Notes under the pieces: model-generated | What the model was told of the DNA's origin: nothing | Database searches by the model: none | The model's input: only the letters and a program-made list of their open reading frames with translations | Part shown: positions 7,883 to 17,586 of the stretch, piece after piece | Position numbering within the stretch: the first letter of the stretch is position 1 | Layout: the number at the start of each line of letters is the position of its first letter | NCBI RefSeq assembly: GCF_009664835.1 | Contig: NZ_CP045929.1 | Span: 1,054,001-1,118,000, forward strand | Reading direction: 5' to 3' | DNA length: 64,000 nt | From: Allosaccharopolyspora coralli | GTDB taxonomy: Bacteria; Actinomycetota; Actinomycetes; Mycobacteriales; Pseudonocardiaceae | Made by a program: the position numbers and the translations under genes

Positions 7883-8781
7883 GCCAGCGGTACGCGTTCA
7901 TCGCTGCAGAGAAGGACACCACGGACGAACACGGCGTGAAGAGCTACACCGTGGAGAACATGTGTGCCTGGCTCAACGTGTCGAAATCTGGATTCTACGA
8001 CTGGCTGTCGCGACCCGAGTCGGACACCGACCGGCGCCGTCGCTACCTGGGCACGTTGATCAAGAAGTGTTTCGACGACTCCGATGGCACCTACGGCCAC
8101 CGGCGCATCCACGCGTGGCTGGCCCGCTGCGGAGAGCCGGCCACGCCGGAGCTCGTGCGCAGCATCATGCGGGATCAGCAGCTCGTCCCCTGCCAGCCTC
8201 GGCCCTGGCGCCCGAGCCTGACCCAGGCGAGCACGCACGTGCTGCCGGACCTGCTCAAACGTGACTTCACCGCCCGTGAGCCGGGCGAGAAATTGGTTGG
8301 CGACATCACCTATATCCCGACCGGACAGGGATGGGTGTATCTGGCCACGGTCATCGACTGTTATTCGAAAGCCGTCGTCGGATGGGCCATCGACGACCAC
8401 TACCGCACACCACTTATCGAGAAGGCGATCCACATGGCTGCCCGCAACCACACCCTTCCCGCCCGCGCGATTTTCCATTCAGACAGGGGCAGCAACTACA
8501 CGTCCGCCGACTTCGCGATGACGCTACGCTCGCTCGGCATCCGACAATCCGTCGGACGCACCGGGATATGCTTCGATAACGCCATGGCCGAATCCTTCTT
8601 CGCCACCCTGAAAAATGAACGCGTTCATCGAGTTACCTACCTCACCAAAGACCACGCCAAGGCTGACATTGCTTCCTATATCGAGCTTCGATACAATCAC
8701 CGCAGGCTCCATTCCGCTATCGGATACAAGGCCCCGAACGAAGCCCATGCCGAGTACTACAACCATGCGAACGCGGCATAA
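7879..8781 (+). CDS. IS3-family transposase OrfB (DDE integrase core)
   Basis: 300 residues from GTG 7879, in the -1 frame relative to orfA. HTH_21-type region at residues ~45-105, then an rve core with Asp in KLVGDITYIP, Asp in IFHSDRGSNYTS and Glu in NAMAESFFATLKNE. The closing YNHRRLHSAIGY block is complete. All catalytic residues are present and there is no internal stop, so the copy is probably active. Insertion of this copy broke the DUF2798 gene. Confidence 0.94.
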   Translation: MSQRYAFIAAEKDTTDEHGVKSYTVENMCAWLNVSKSGFYDWLSRPESDTDRRRRYLGTLIKKCFDDSDGTYGHRRIHAWLARCGEPATPELVRSIMRDQQLVPCQPRPWRPSLTQASTHVLPDLLKRDFTAREPGEKLVGDITYIPTGQGWVYLATVIDCYSKAVVGWAIDDHYRTPLIEKAIHMAARNHTLPARAIFHSDRGSNYTSADFAMTLRSLGIRQSVGRTGICFDNAMAESFFATLKNERVHRVTYLTKDHAKADIASYIELRYNHRRLHSAIGYKAPNEAHAEYYNHANAA

Positions 8782-8856
8782 AATAACCCACTAACAAGCC
8801 GTCCGAAAACAGGCCGGCCCCTCAACCTGGGTCAGGAAGATGCTCTTCTTGCTCAT

Positions 8857-9366
8857 CGTCCGTTCCTTGTCAGGGACGACGACGCCCTCGGTGCTCGCAG
8901 TGGCGCCGCCGACCGTTCCGTTGCGGGAATGGGGTTGCGCCAGGGGTTCACACCGTCGGGTGCGACTGCATCTCGCAGAAGCGCGAGGGCTGGAATAACC
9001 ACACCAGCCTGAATCTTCTAGGCGAGGCGATGTTAACCGATGTCATCGGCCGGTCGAACCGGGGCGGCTCGGTCGCCGATGGTGCCGTGCCAGGACTCGG
9101 TGAGGACGTCGAGCATCTGCTCGTGCTGCACACTCCAGCGGCCCGGGGTCCAGTGGCGGGCGACGCGGTCGAGCTCGGTGATGGCGGTTGCGCTGCGCAG
9201 GCCTGGTGGCCACCACGGCGACGCGGTCGGGTATGACGGCAACCGACGAGGCGCGTGCTGCGCTGGTGGCCGAGCTGGTCGAGGCCGGGCGCGGAGACCG
9301 AGTACTGCTCGCAGTGTTTCCAGGACACTGACCTGGTCCTTCGTGTTCGAGTAAGCTCTCCCACCT
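8857..9366. other. Intergenic, degenerate sequence without a recognised gene
   Basis: About 500 bp between the DUF2798 start and the right 48-nt repeat. A minus-strand open frame ends at 9033 (…ELDRVARHWTPGRWSVQHEQ…), and a 32-codon plus-strand frame starts at 9235; I recognise neither. Immediately before the repeat, GTTCGAGTAAGC (9350-9361) is only weakly reminiscent of a T loop. The stretch probably contains decayed element-derived genes. Confidence 0.4.
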
Positions 9367-9414
9367 TCCACCCCTCTGACCAGGGCCGACGCCGACCGGC
9401 GTCGGCCCTGGTTT
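9367..9414 (+). repeat. Right copy of 48-nt direct repeat (candidate att) with terminator hairpin
   Basis: Matches 4558-4605 except for the six loop bases. The stem is CCAGGGCCGACGC (9380-9392) with its complement (9399-9411), followed by TTT. Unlike the left copy it has no clear T arm upstream. It lies directly at the point where the flavin monooxygenase fragment begins, consistent with an integration or deletion boundary. Confidence 0.7.
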
Positions 9415-9611
9415 ACTGCGATGTGGTTGATGTCGATGGCACCTACGCCAGGTGGCTCGATGGCATCGGCGCCGAGTTCGTGCTGCTGCGTCCGGACTTC
9501 TACGTCGCAGAGACTGCCCACGACCCGGTGCGTCTGCGCTCCCATCTCGGTACGGTCCTCAATGGACTGCACCTGACGACCGGTCGCCCGGTGGCGGCCG
9601 CAGCTCGATGA
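9414..9611 (+). pseudogene. C-terminal remnant of a flavin-dependent aromatic monooxygenase
   Basis: The frame encodes DVDGTYARWLDGIGAEFVLL and RPDFYVAETA, the C-terminal thioredoxin-like end seen in FAD hydroxylases of the MhpA / resorcinol or phenol hydroxylase type. Only ~65 residues of an enzyme normally over 500 remain, and no FAD-binding GxGxxG region exists upstream. The fragment stops with TGA overlapping the ATG of maleylacetate reductase (ATGA), so it is the relic of the upstream gene of an aromatic-degradation operon cut at the 48-nt repeat. Confidence 0.72.
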
Positions 9612-10714
9612 AAGTGATGAACCGGATGAGTCTGCATTTCGACCACGTCACCCTCGGCCAGCGGGTGCGGTTCGGGACGAACCGCGCCGCGGACAACCTC
9701 GCCGCGGAAGTGAATCGGCTCGGCGCCGAGCGAGTCATGGTGATCGCCGCACCGACCGAATCCGCCATCGCCGACTCCGTCACCGGACACATCGATGTGG
9801 CTGTGCGCCACGACGACGTCGCCCCGCACGTGCCGCTCGACAAGGCAGCGAAGGCCCGGGCGGTCGCCTCCGACAACGGCATCGATCTGCTCGTCTGTAT
9901 CGGCGGCGGCTCGACCACCGGATTGGCCAAAGCCGTGGCGATGACGACCGCACTGCCGATCGTGGCTGTGCCCACCACCTACGCCGGGTCCGAGGCCACC
10001 AACGTGTGGGGGTTGACCGAATCGGCCCGCAAGACCACCGGCGTCGACGACACTGTCCTGCCGACCACCGTGATCTACGACGCGGCGCTGACGCTGTCGC
10101 TGCCGGTGGAGTTGTCGATCGCCTCCGGGCTCAACGGCATGGCGCACTGCATCGACTCGATGTGGGCGCCGCGTGCGGACCCGATCAACCAGGCCATGGC
10201 AGGGGAGGGAATCCGCGCACTCGCCAACGGCCTGCCCGCTCTCCGGCAGGATCCGCACGATCTGTCCGGCAGGGAACAGACGTTGTACGGGGCGTATCTG
10301 TCCGCAGTGGCGTTCGCTTCCGCCGGTTCCGGTTTGCATCACAAGATCTGCCACGTCCTCGGCGGCGCCTACAACCTGCCGCACGCCGAAACGCACGCCA
10401 CGGTCCTGCCGTACGTCCTCGCCTTCAACGGCCCCGCAGCGCCGGAAGCCGAGGCACGCATCGCCACGGCATTCGGCGCCGCGGCGGCCATCGAGGGCCT
10501 CGATGCGCTGCGAGACAAGGTGAACGCGCCGCGAGCATTGCAGGACCACGGTATGGCCGAAGAGGCGATTCCCGAGGCCGCAGAGCTGATCCTGCCCGCC
10601 GTTCCCGAATCGAATCCTCGGCCGGTCCGTGAAGCCGATCTGGACAGACTCCTGCGCGCAGCCCACACGGGCGCCGCCGCCACTACGTGTGGAACAGCAG
10701 CGTGCAAGGCGTAG
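9608..10714 (+). CDS. Maleylacetate reductase (iron-containing alcohol dehydrogenase family)
   Basis: 368 residues from ATG 9608, which overlaps the preceding stop; in-frame ATGs at 9617 and 9626 are alternatives. The Rossmann part has CIGGGSTTGLAKAVA (residues ~98-112) and PTTYAGSEATNVWG (~126-139), both characteristic of maleylacetate reductases; the C-terminal metal-binding half includes HCIDSMWAPRADP and LHHKICHVLGG. It reduces maleylacetate to 3-oxoadipate with NAD(P)H in the lower pathway of resorcinol, hydroxyquinol or chlorocatechol degradation. The truncated monooxygenase upstream suggests that the operon promoter and the first enzyme are lost, so expression is uncertain. Confidence 0.88.
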   Translation: MKVMNRMSLHFDHVTLGQRVRFGTNRAADNLAAEVNRLGAERVMVIAAPTESAIADSVTGHIDVAVRHDDVAPHVPLDKAAKARAVASDNGIDLLVCIGGGSTTGLAKAVAMTTALPIVAVPTTYAGSEATNVWGLTESARKTTGVDDTVLPTTVIYDAALTLSLPVELSIASGLNGMAHCIDSMWAPRADPINQAMAGEGIRALANGLPALRQDPHDLSGREQTLYGAYLSAVAFASAGSGLHHKICHVLGGAYNLPHAETHATVLPYVLAFNGPAAPEAEARIATAFGAAAAIEGLDALRDKVNAPRALQDHGMAEEAIPEAAELILPAVPESNPRPVREADLDRLLRAAHTGAAATTCGTAACKA

Positions 10715-10850
10715 GAATCGGAACGCCGCGCTCGCGCAGACTTTGGCCCACGGTGCCTGCGGTGACGTCCATGCGTGCGGCGGCCAGCGACCCGCTCCTG
10801 GTGGTAGAGCCTGCCCGCGTCGTCGATCTGCTCCTGGCACGGGCCGGGTG
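10690..10850 (-). pseudogene. Remnant of a resolvase/recombinase-type helix-turn-helix C-terminus
   Basis: On the minus strand one frame reads EQIDDAGRLYHQER and, after a one-base shift, another continues SLAAARMDVTAGTVGQSLRE with RGVPIP. Together they resemble the C-terminal HTH of serine recombinases or of replicative DNA-binding proteins (LY-x-G-x-SLA-x-x-L-x-V-x-x-x-TV-x-x-x-L-R-x-x-G-V-P). The rest of the protein is absent. It is a small, frameshifted relic; the family assignment is tentative. Confidence 0.4.
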
Positions 10851-10910
10851 GAGCCGGTTCGGGGACGCCCTGAGTGTGCTGCGAGTATCGGCGGCATCGC
10901 GAAGCCAAGG

Positions 10911-11492
10911 GTGACCGCGAAGACGAAGATCTTCCGAATTGAGATCGTGCTGGTCGACGTGGCGCCGTTGGTGCGTCGTGTGGTTGAGGTTCCGGGCGAG
11001 ATGAGCCTGGCGATGCTGCATGCGGTCGTGCAGGAGGCGATGGGTTGGGAACACGCGCACCTGCACGAGTTCGGGGTGGGGGGCGTCCGCTATGGGATGC
11101 CGGACCCGGGCTGGGATGCCGGCGTCGCCGACGAATCGAGGACCAAGCTGTTCCGCCTGGTTGCCGCCGGTGATCGCATGGACTACGTCTACGACTTCGG
11201 GGACGGCTGGGAGCATGCCCTTCGCGTGGAGGATGTCGTCGATGCCGAGCCCGGCGTTCGCTACCCGCGATGCGTGGACGGGCAGGGGGCGTGTCCACCC
11301 GAGGATGTCGGTGGTGTTCCCGGCTACCAACTCTTCCTGGAAACCCTCGCCGATCCGGCTCATCCCGACCACGACGACCAGACCGCGTGGTGGGGTGGTG
11401 ACCGGTTCGATGCCGCCTCGTTCGACCTGGCCGCCGCCGACCGGGCTCTCGAGGGGCTGGCATGGGCGCCGCTGGCGGCGGTGAAGTCCTGA
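10911..11492 (+). CDS. Plasmid pRiA4b ORF-3 family protein
   Basis: 193 residues from GTG 10911, the first start before the conserved fold. The domain spans nearly the whole protein: an initial beta strand with IEIVLVDVAPLVRRVVEVPG, the MLHAVVQEAMGWEHAHLHEF helix region, YVYDFGDGWEHALRVED (the diagnostic DFGD-W-H motif) and PRCVDGQGACPPEDVGG. The family is common on plasmids and in actinobacterial chromosomes and its function is unknown. No neighbour clarifies the role. The ribosome-binding site is weak. Confidence 0.85.
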   Translation: MTAKTKIFRIEIVLVDVAPLVRRVVEVPGEMSLAMLHAVVQEAMGWEHAHLHEFGVGGVRYGMPDPGWDAGVADESRTKLFRLVAAGDRMDYVYDFGDGWEHALRVEDVVDAEPGVRYPRCVDGQGACPPEDVGGVPGYQLFLETLADPAHPDHDDQTAWWGGDRFDAASFDLAAADRALEGLAWAPLAAVKS

Positions 11493-11583
11493 TCGGTCTG
11501 GGTTGGGCCGCGGCATTCTGTGCAGGAAGATCAGCGAGGCTTCCACGTTGATGCGGGAGCGTTCGCAGCGCAGAAGGTTCCGT

Positions 11584-12162
11584 TTACAGGCTGCTGGCGT
11601 GCTCGCCCCACAGCGTGCGGTTGATCTCGCGTTCCAGCTCGCTGACGGGCACCGGAAGCAGGGTTTGCGGGATGTGGATCGGCGTGGTCATCATCTTGAG
11701 GTTCGCCCGCAGCGCCAGCTTCTTGAGACCTGACGTCCTCGCCACTACGGCTTCCGGTTCCCGCACCTGAATGCTGAGCATCCGTTGCCAGCCCATGGAG
11801 ATCTCCATGACGAGCTCGATATCGCTCCAAGGAATGAAGCCGACGGCAGCGGCTGACGCGTGGTCGTACAGACCTGTGCTGTCGAGCACCACGGCGGGCT
11901 TGGGCGCCACGAGCCGCGTCACGCCCCAGAGCAGGCAGGCGCCGAAGAACAGGATGCTGAGCGCTCCGAACGCGAGCACCAGCTCGGGCGGGCGCGAACT
12001 CGAGCCGGGTTGTGCGTTCAGCGCTGTGGAACACATCCACACACCGACCGCCACGAAGGCCGCCGCGCCCAGCACGAGCAGCGCCAGCTTTCCCCGGCTC
12101 TGGGACACGACGAACCGGTAGTCGTCCTGGCCCGGTTGCCCGGCTCGATACACCTTGCTCAA
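11584..12162 (-). CDS. STM3941 family membrane protein
   Basis: 192 residues. Two transmembrane helices (residues ~26-48 and ~63-85) are followed by a PH-like beta-rich domain containing the family hallmark VGFIPWSDIE (residues ~110-119) and the HIPQTLLPVPVSELEREI C-terminal segment. STM3941-type proteins are short inner-membrane proteins of unknown function. The gene is single, with its ATG followed by a cytosolic N-terminus. The downstream 90 bp to the pRiA4b gene carry no recognised signal. Confidence 0.82.
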   Translation of the reverse strand: MSKVYRAGQPGQDDYRFVVSQSRGKLALLVLGAAAFVAVGVWMCSTALNAQPGSSSRPPELVLAFGALSILFFGACLLWGVTRLVAPKPAVVLDSTGLYDHASAAAVGFIPWSDIELVMEISMGWQRMLSIQVREPEAVVARTSGLKKLALRANLKMMTTPIHIPQTLLPVPVSELEREINRTLWGEHASSL

Positions 12163-12335
12163 CGACGACTCCCCTCATGGCTGGCTTCCACCGCAGCACT
12201 TCGACCCGACGCGAGCGCGGTCGGCAGGTCACCGTATCGATCTGGCACTGCGTGGCCCGCGTCGGCCCCGGTCGGCGAGGTTCCGGCCGTACCGACTCCG
12301 AGAGAAGCCTTCGTGTCGCTACGCGTGAGGTGTTC

Positions 12336-12684
12336 CTACGTCGACCCGACCAAGTACGTGGCCGTCGAGACCGTCGACATGGCACCAGTCAATCCGAGGA
12401 GAACCCAGCCCGTGCGCCGCAGCCAACCCATGATGGCGGCCCGGATCATGAGGAAGCCGATGAACCACGGAAGGGCCCACGCCGCGAAGAACAGGCCGAT
12501 GAAATCGTGGCGGGTCGCACCAGGGTCGGGATCGTGGGGATCGACACCGCCCATCGTGGTGTCCACATAGGCCGCCCAGCCGGGCCAGGCCCGAGAGCAT
12601 GATCAGGCCGCCGATGATGATGCCCACGATCCGCAGCGGCTTGAAGTCGACGGCGCGTGCCGCGCTGCCGTGATCAGCAGCCAT
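12336..12684 (-). pseudogene. Small membrane protein with a frameshift
   Basis: Two overlapping minus-strand frames join into one plausible protein. The first, from ATG 12684, codes for a helix PLRIVGIIIGGLIMLSGLAR; near 12580-12590 the reading must move by one base to continue as AAYVDTTMGGVDPHD and then two more hydrophobic helices (FIGLFFAAWALPWFIGFLMI and the C-terminal WVLLGLTGAMSTVST block), ending at 12336. The reconstructed protein has ~115 residues and three membrane segments. The shift lies in a G/C run (GGCTGGGCGGCC), so either a sequencing error or a genuine mutation is possible. Family unknown. Confidence 0.55.
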
Positions 12685-12883
12685 CGAGCTGCGCGCCTGT
12701 TGTACTACTCAAACTGGTTCCCTCGGTGACGCCGCTGGAGCGAGCTGGTCCGCAGCATGGTGATCGTTACGACGATACGGGCGAAGCGACGAGCCCGTGG
12801 TGATCCACGTGCTTCGTCGTCGGCCCAGCGTCGGCGCCGACAACCGGTGCCACACGTCCTCAACCGGGGCAGCAGCAACACGA

Positions 12884-12920
12884 GTTCGCCCCGGCGCCGG
12901 AACTCGGCGCCGGGGCGAAC
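12884..12920 (-). terminator. Strong hairpin terminator downstream of katG
   Basis: A perfect 16-bp stem, GTTCGCCCCGGCGCCG with its exact complement, loop GAACT, 18 nt beyond the katG stop. There is no U tract, which is common for actinobacterial terminators. The remaining 12685-12883 stretch contains nothing that I recognise. Confidence 0.75.
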
Positions 12921-12937
12921 GTTGCGTAGGAGCGGGA

Positions 12938-15608
<2,671 letters not shown>

Positions 15609-15660
15609 GCGCCATAGTCTGCTCGATTTTCTGGAATCAATCAAGTGTCGCTGGCGGGTC
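15609..15660 (-). promoter_or_regulatory. Probable furA-katG promoter and FurA-binding region
   Basis: The segment directly upstream of the furA ATG is A/T-rich against a GC-rich background. On the minus strand it reads CTTGATTGATTCCAGAAAAT, with a tandem TTGATT followed after 16 nt by ACTATG, which reaches the start codon closely. It is in the position of the autoregulatory FurA operator of other actinobacteria. The exact operator bases are not determined. Confidence 0.45.
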
Positions 15661-15865
15661 CGTCGCGGCCCCTGCGCCTCGGCTCGTCGCACGCACCGTG
15701 GAGTCCACAGTCGACGGTTCGGGGCTGCGAGCGATGGGTGCCCGCGCTGCGGACGCGCGGGTCGCCCCACGTGGGACAGTTAGTTGAAACTTCATATAAG
15801 TCCCGTATCGTGGGCCCGGCATCCTCTCCGCGGCCCTGCACCGTCCGACTCGAAGGGGGCGACTC

Positions 15866-16378
15866 ATGAGCATCGCGGCTGTTCGGCTCAACCACGCCGT
15901 GCTGTTCGTCACCGACCTGGAACGTTCCGTGCGCTTCTGGAACGACGCTTTCGGCATGGAGATCGTCGCCAGGGAGCCGCGTGCCAACGCCGCGTTCTTG
16001 CGGTTGTCGCGCTCGGGGAACCATCACGACCTCGGGCTTTTCGGCCTCGGCGAGACAGCGTCGCCGAAGCCGTCGCGCAGCGTCGGTCTGTATCACCTGG
16101 CCTGGCAGGTCGACACCATCGACGAGCTGGAGCAGGCTCGCCAGACCCTTGCCGAACTCGGTGCTTTCCACGGTGAATCCAGCCACGGCGCGACGAAGAG
16201 CGTCTACGGCGCGGACCCGGACGGAAACGAGTTCGAAGTCATGTGGATGCTGCCTCGCGAAGACTGGGGCGCCTACGAGAACGCGGCGCCGGTGGACAGG
16301 CTCGACATGGCGGGCGAGGTGCAACGGTGGAGCGGCGTGCGCACGGCCGGTCGCGTCGCCGCCGGAGACCTGAGCTGA
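15866..16378 (+). CDS. VOC family (glyoxalase/dioxygenase superfamily) protein
   Basis: 170 residues with a CGAAGGGGG ribosome-binding site before the ATG. Starts with the beta-alpha-beta module RLNHAVLFVTDLERSVRFWND and has a second module with GLYHLAWQVDTIDELE and YGADPDGNEFEVMW. Potential metal ligands are His in LNHAV, His in YHLAW and Glu in NEFEVMW, which is the pattern of extradiol dioxygenase-like VOC proteins. It may act on a catechol or ring-cleavage substrate, but the substrate cannot be read from sequence. DoxX follows 70 nt downstream in the same direction. Confidence 0.88.
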   Translation: MSIAAVRLNHAVLFVTDLERSVRFWNDAFGMEIVAREPRANAAFLRLSRSGNHHDLGLFGLGETASPKPSRSVGLYHLAWQVDTIDELEQARQTLAELGAFHGESSHGATKSVYGADPDGNEFEVMWMLPREDWGAYENAAPVDRLDMAGEVQRWSGVRTAGRVAAGDLS

Positions 16379-16448
16379 GTCCACGGACACAGCGTTGTTG
16401 TCCGGAAATCCCGGCCGAGACCACGAACACCGCAACGAAGGAGAAGTC

Positions 16449-16877
16449 ATGCCCGCACCGTCCGGCAGGATGCACGACCTGGCGATCCTGCTGGCCCGGC
16501 TCGTTGTCGGCGCCGTGTTCGTCGCCCACGGTTGGCAGAAGTTCTTTCAGTGGGGGATCAACGGAACAGCCGAGTCGTTCGGCCAGATGGGCATTCCCCT
16601 TCCCGGGGTCGCGGCGTGGGCCGTGGCACTGATCGAAACGCTCGGTGGCCTCGCGCTGATGCTCGGCGCGGCATTGCCGGTGGCCGGTGTGCTGTTGGCC
16701 CTCACCATGCTCGGAGCACTGTTCGTGGCGCACCTCTCGAGCGGCTTTTTCGCCAGCGACGGAGGATTCGAGTACGTGCTGGTCCTGGCCGTGGTCGCGT
16801 TGGTGCTCAGTTCCCGAGGCGGAGCATGGAGCGTGGACAGGGTGCTGCTCCGGCGCAGCGCAGCGACCACGACCTGA
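16449..16877 (+). CDS. DoxX family membrane protein
   Basis: 142 residues from ATG 16449 (AAGGAGAAG ribosome-binding site). Four hydrophobic helices: LAILLARLVVGAVFVAHGWQ, the WAVALIETLGGLALMLG region, the VAGVLLALTMLGALFVAHL region and a C-terminal FEYVLVLAVVALVL helix. The AHGWQKF motif after helix 1 is typical for DoxX/DoxD-like subunits. Such proteins are quinone-linked oxidoreductase subunits or redox-stress membrane proteins (mycobacterial DoxX works with SodA and SseA). Substrate not known. The VOC gene just upstream may be co-transcribed. Confidence 0.88.
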   Translation: MPAPSGRMHDLAILLARLVVGAVFVAHGWQKFFQWGINGTAESFGQMGIPLPGVAAWAVALIETLGGLALMLGAALPVAGVLLALTMLGALFVAHLSSGFFASDGGFEYVLVLAVVALVLSSRGGAWSVDRVLLRRSAATTT

Positions 16878-16906
16878 TCGCCGTTCCGGCGACTCCCAGG
16901 CTCTCG

Positions 16907-17338
16907 TCAAGCGGCGAAAACCTGGGAGTCGTCGGCGAACGCCTTGAACTCCAGGGCGTTTCCCGCCGGGTCGAGGAGGAACATCGTCCACTGCTCGCCG
17001 CGCTCGCCCTCGAAGCGCACAGTGGGCTCGATGACGAACTCGGTTCCTGCCGCGTGCAGCCGCTCGGCGAGTGCGTGGAACTCGGGCACCGTCAAGATCA
17101 GTCCGAAGTGCGGTACCGGGACGTCGTGGCCGTCGACCGGATTGTGCACTCGCTGCGGCCGATCGGGCGCCAGATGAGTGACGAACTGGTGGCCGTGCAG
17201 GCTCCAATCCACCCAGCTTTCCGAGCTTCGGCCCTGCTCCAGGCCGAGGACCTCGCCGTAGAAGTGACGTGCGGCGTCGAGGTCGTCGACCGGCATGGCG
17301 AGATGGAACCGGGGGATCGGGGAGTCGAGAACAGTCAT
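16907..17338 (-). CDS. VOC family protein
   Basis: 143 residues from ATG 17338; longer frames run into the hairpin repeat at 17371 and are not credible. Two beta-alpha-beta-beta-beta modules: PRFHLAMPVDDLDAARHFYG and the C-terminal TMFLLDPAGNALEFKAF. His in RFHLAM and Glu in ALEFKAF are potential metal ligands. It looks like a glyoxalase/bleomycin-resistance-type protein of unknown substrate, probably an enzyme as DPAGNALEFK is conserved in dioxygenase-like members. It converges on DoxX with 29 nt between stops. Confidence 0.87.
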   Translation of the reverse strand: MTVLDSPIPRFHLAMPVDDLDAARHFYGEVLGLEQGRSSESWVDWSLHGHQFVTHLAPDRPQRVHNPVDGHDVPVPHFGLILTVPEFHALAERLHAAGTEFVIEPTVRFEGERGEQWTMFLLDPAGNALEFKAFADDSQVFAA

Positions 17339-17370
17339 GGTCGCCTGCCTTTCCGTCGCCGCTGACCTTA

Positions 17371-17416
17371 CGCGTGAGCCTTTTTGGTGCCTATAGCCAC
17401 CAAAAAGGCTCACGCG
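17371..17416. repeat. 44-nt hairpin repeat, copy 1
   Basis: Inverted arms CGCGTGAGCCTTTTTGGTG and CACCAAAAAGGCTCACGCG around a short loop. The runs of T and A sit inside the stem, so each strand of transcript would fold and present a U run, as in a bidirectional terminator. It lies upstream of the VOC gene start and downstream of the kinase. Reading it in frame falsely extends neighbouring genes with N-termini such as [14 protein letters not shown]. Confidence 0.9.
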
Positions 17417-17538
17417 AGGTTCGTCGGCGTTCGCCGGTGCCTTGCCGAGCTGGTGCGTGGCTCAGATCCCATCGACCGCACGGCGTGATCGGAAGTTCGT
17501 GGGTAGGTTTCGCGCGTGGCCAGCGTTGCGGTCGGGGG

Positions 17539-17580
17539 CGTGAGTCTTTGTGGTGGTCATAGGCACCAAAAAGGCTCACG
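17539..17580. repeat. 44-nt hairpin repeat, copy 2 (imperfect)
   Basis: Arms CGTGAGTCTTTGTGGTG and CACCAAAAAGGCTCACG with two mismatches. It lies 7 nt beyond the stop of the kinase gene, in terminator position, and 122 nt from copy 1. The mismatch in the T run suggests decay. Confidence 0.85.
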
Positions 17581-17586
17581 CCGCGG

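Larger units (their letters stand above)
7524..8824 (+). mobile_element. IS3-family insertion sequence, complete copy with 3-bp target duplication
   Basis: 1301 bp. The terminal inverted repeats are about 26 bp: left TAGAGGGCCGTGGCGTTTTC, right (reverse complement) TGAGGGGCCGGCCTGTTTTC. The flanking trinucleotide ACC (7521-7523 and 8825-8827) is the target duplication, proven by the restored DUF2798 reading frame. Identical in its proteins to the truncated copy at 1-906, in inverted orientation. Confidence 0.95.
7307..8856 (-). pseudogene. DUF2798 family membrane protein, split by an IS3-family element
   Basis: Two fragments on the minus strand, 8856-8825 (ATG with an AAGGAAC ribosome-binding site) and 7523-7307, flank the IS at 7524-8824. 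Removing the IS and one copy of the ACC duplication joins MSKKSIFLTQV to MTFIMAATMSG in frame and gives an 81-residue protein with two hydrophobic helices, typical for DUF2798. The host gene was therefore inactivated by this insertion. The 3' part alone still has an ATG at 7519, but lacks the N-terminus and its ribosome-binding site. Confidence 0.88.

Noticed and set aside
17391-17579. Short ORFs beginning MSLFGGY/MSLFGAY and extended N-termini of neighbouring genes
   Set aside because: They arise from reading through the 44-nt hairpin repeat. Good ribosome-binding sites exist at the internal starts of the neighbouring genes.
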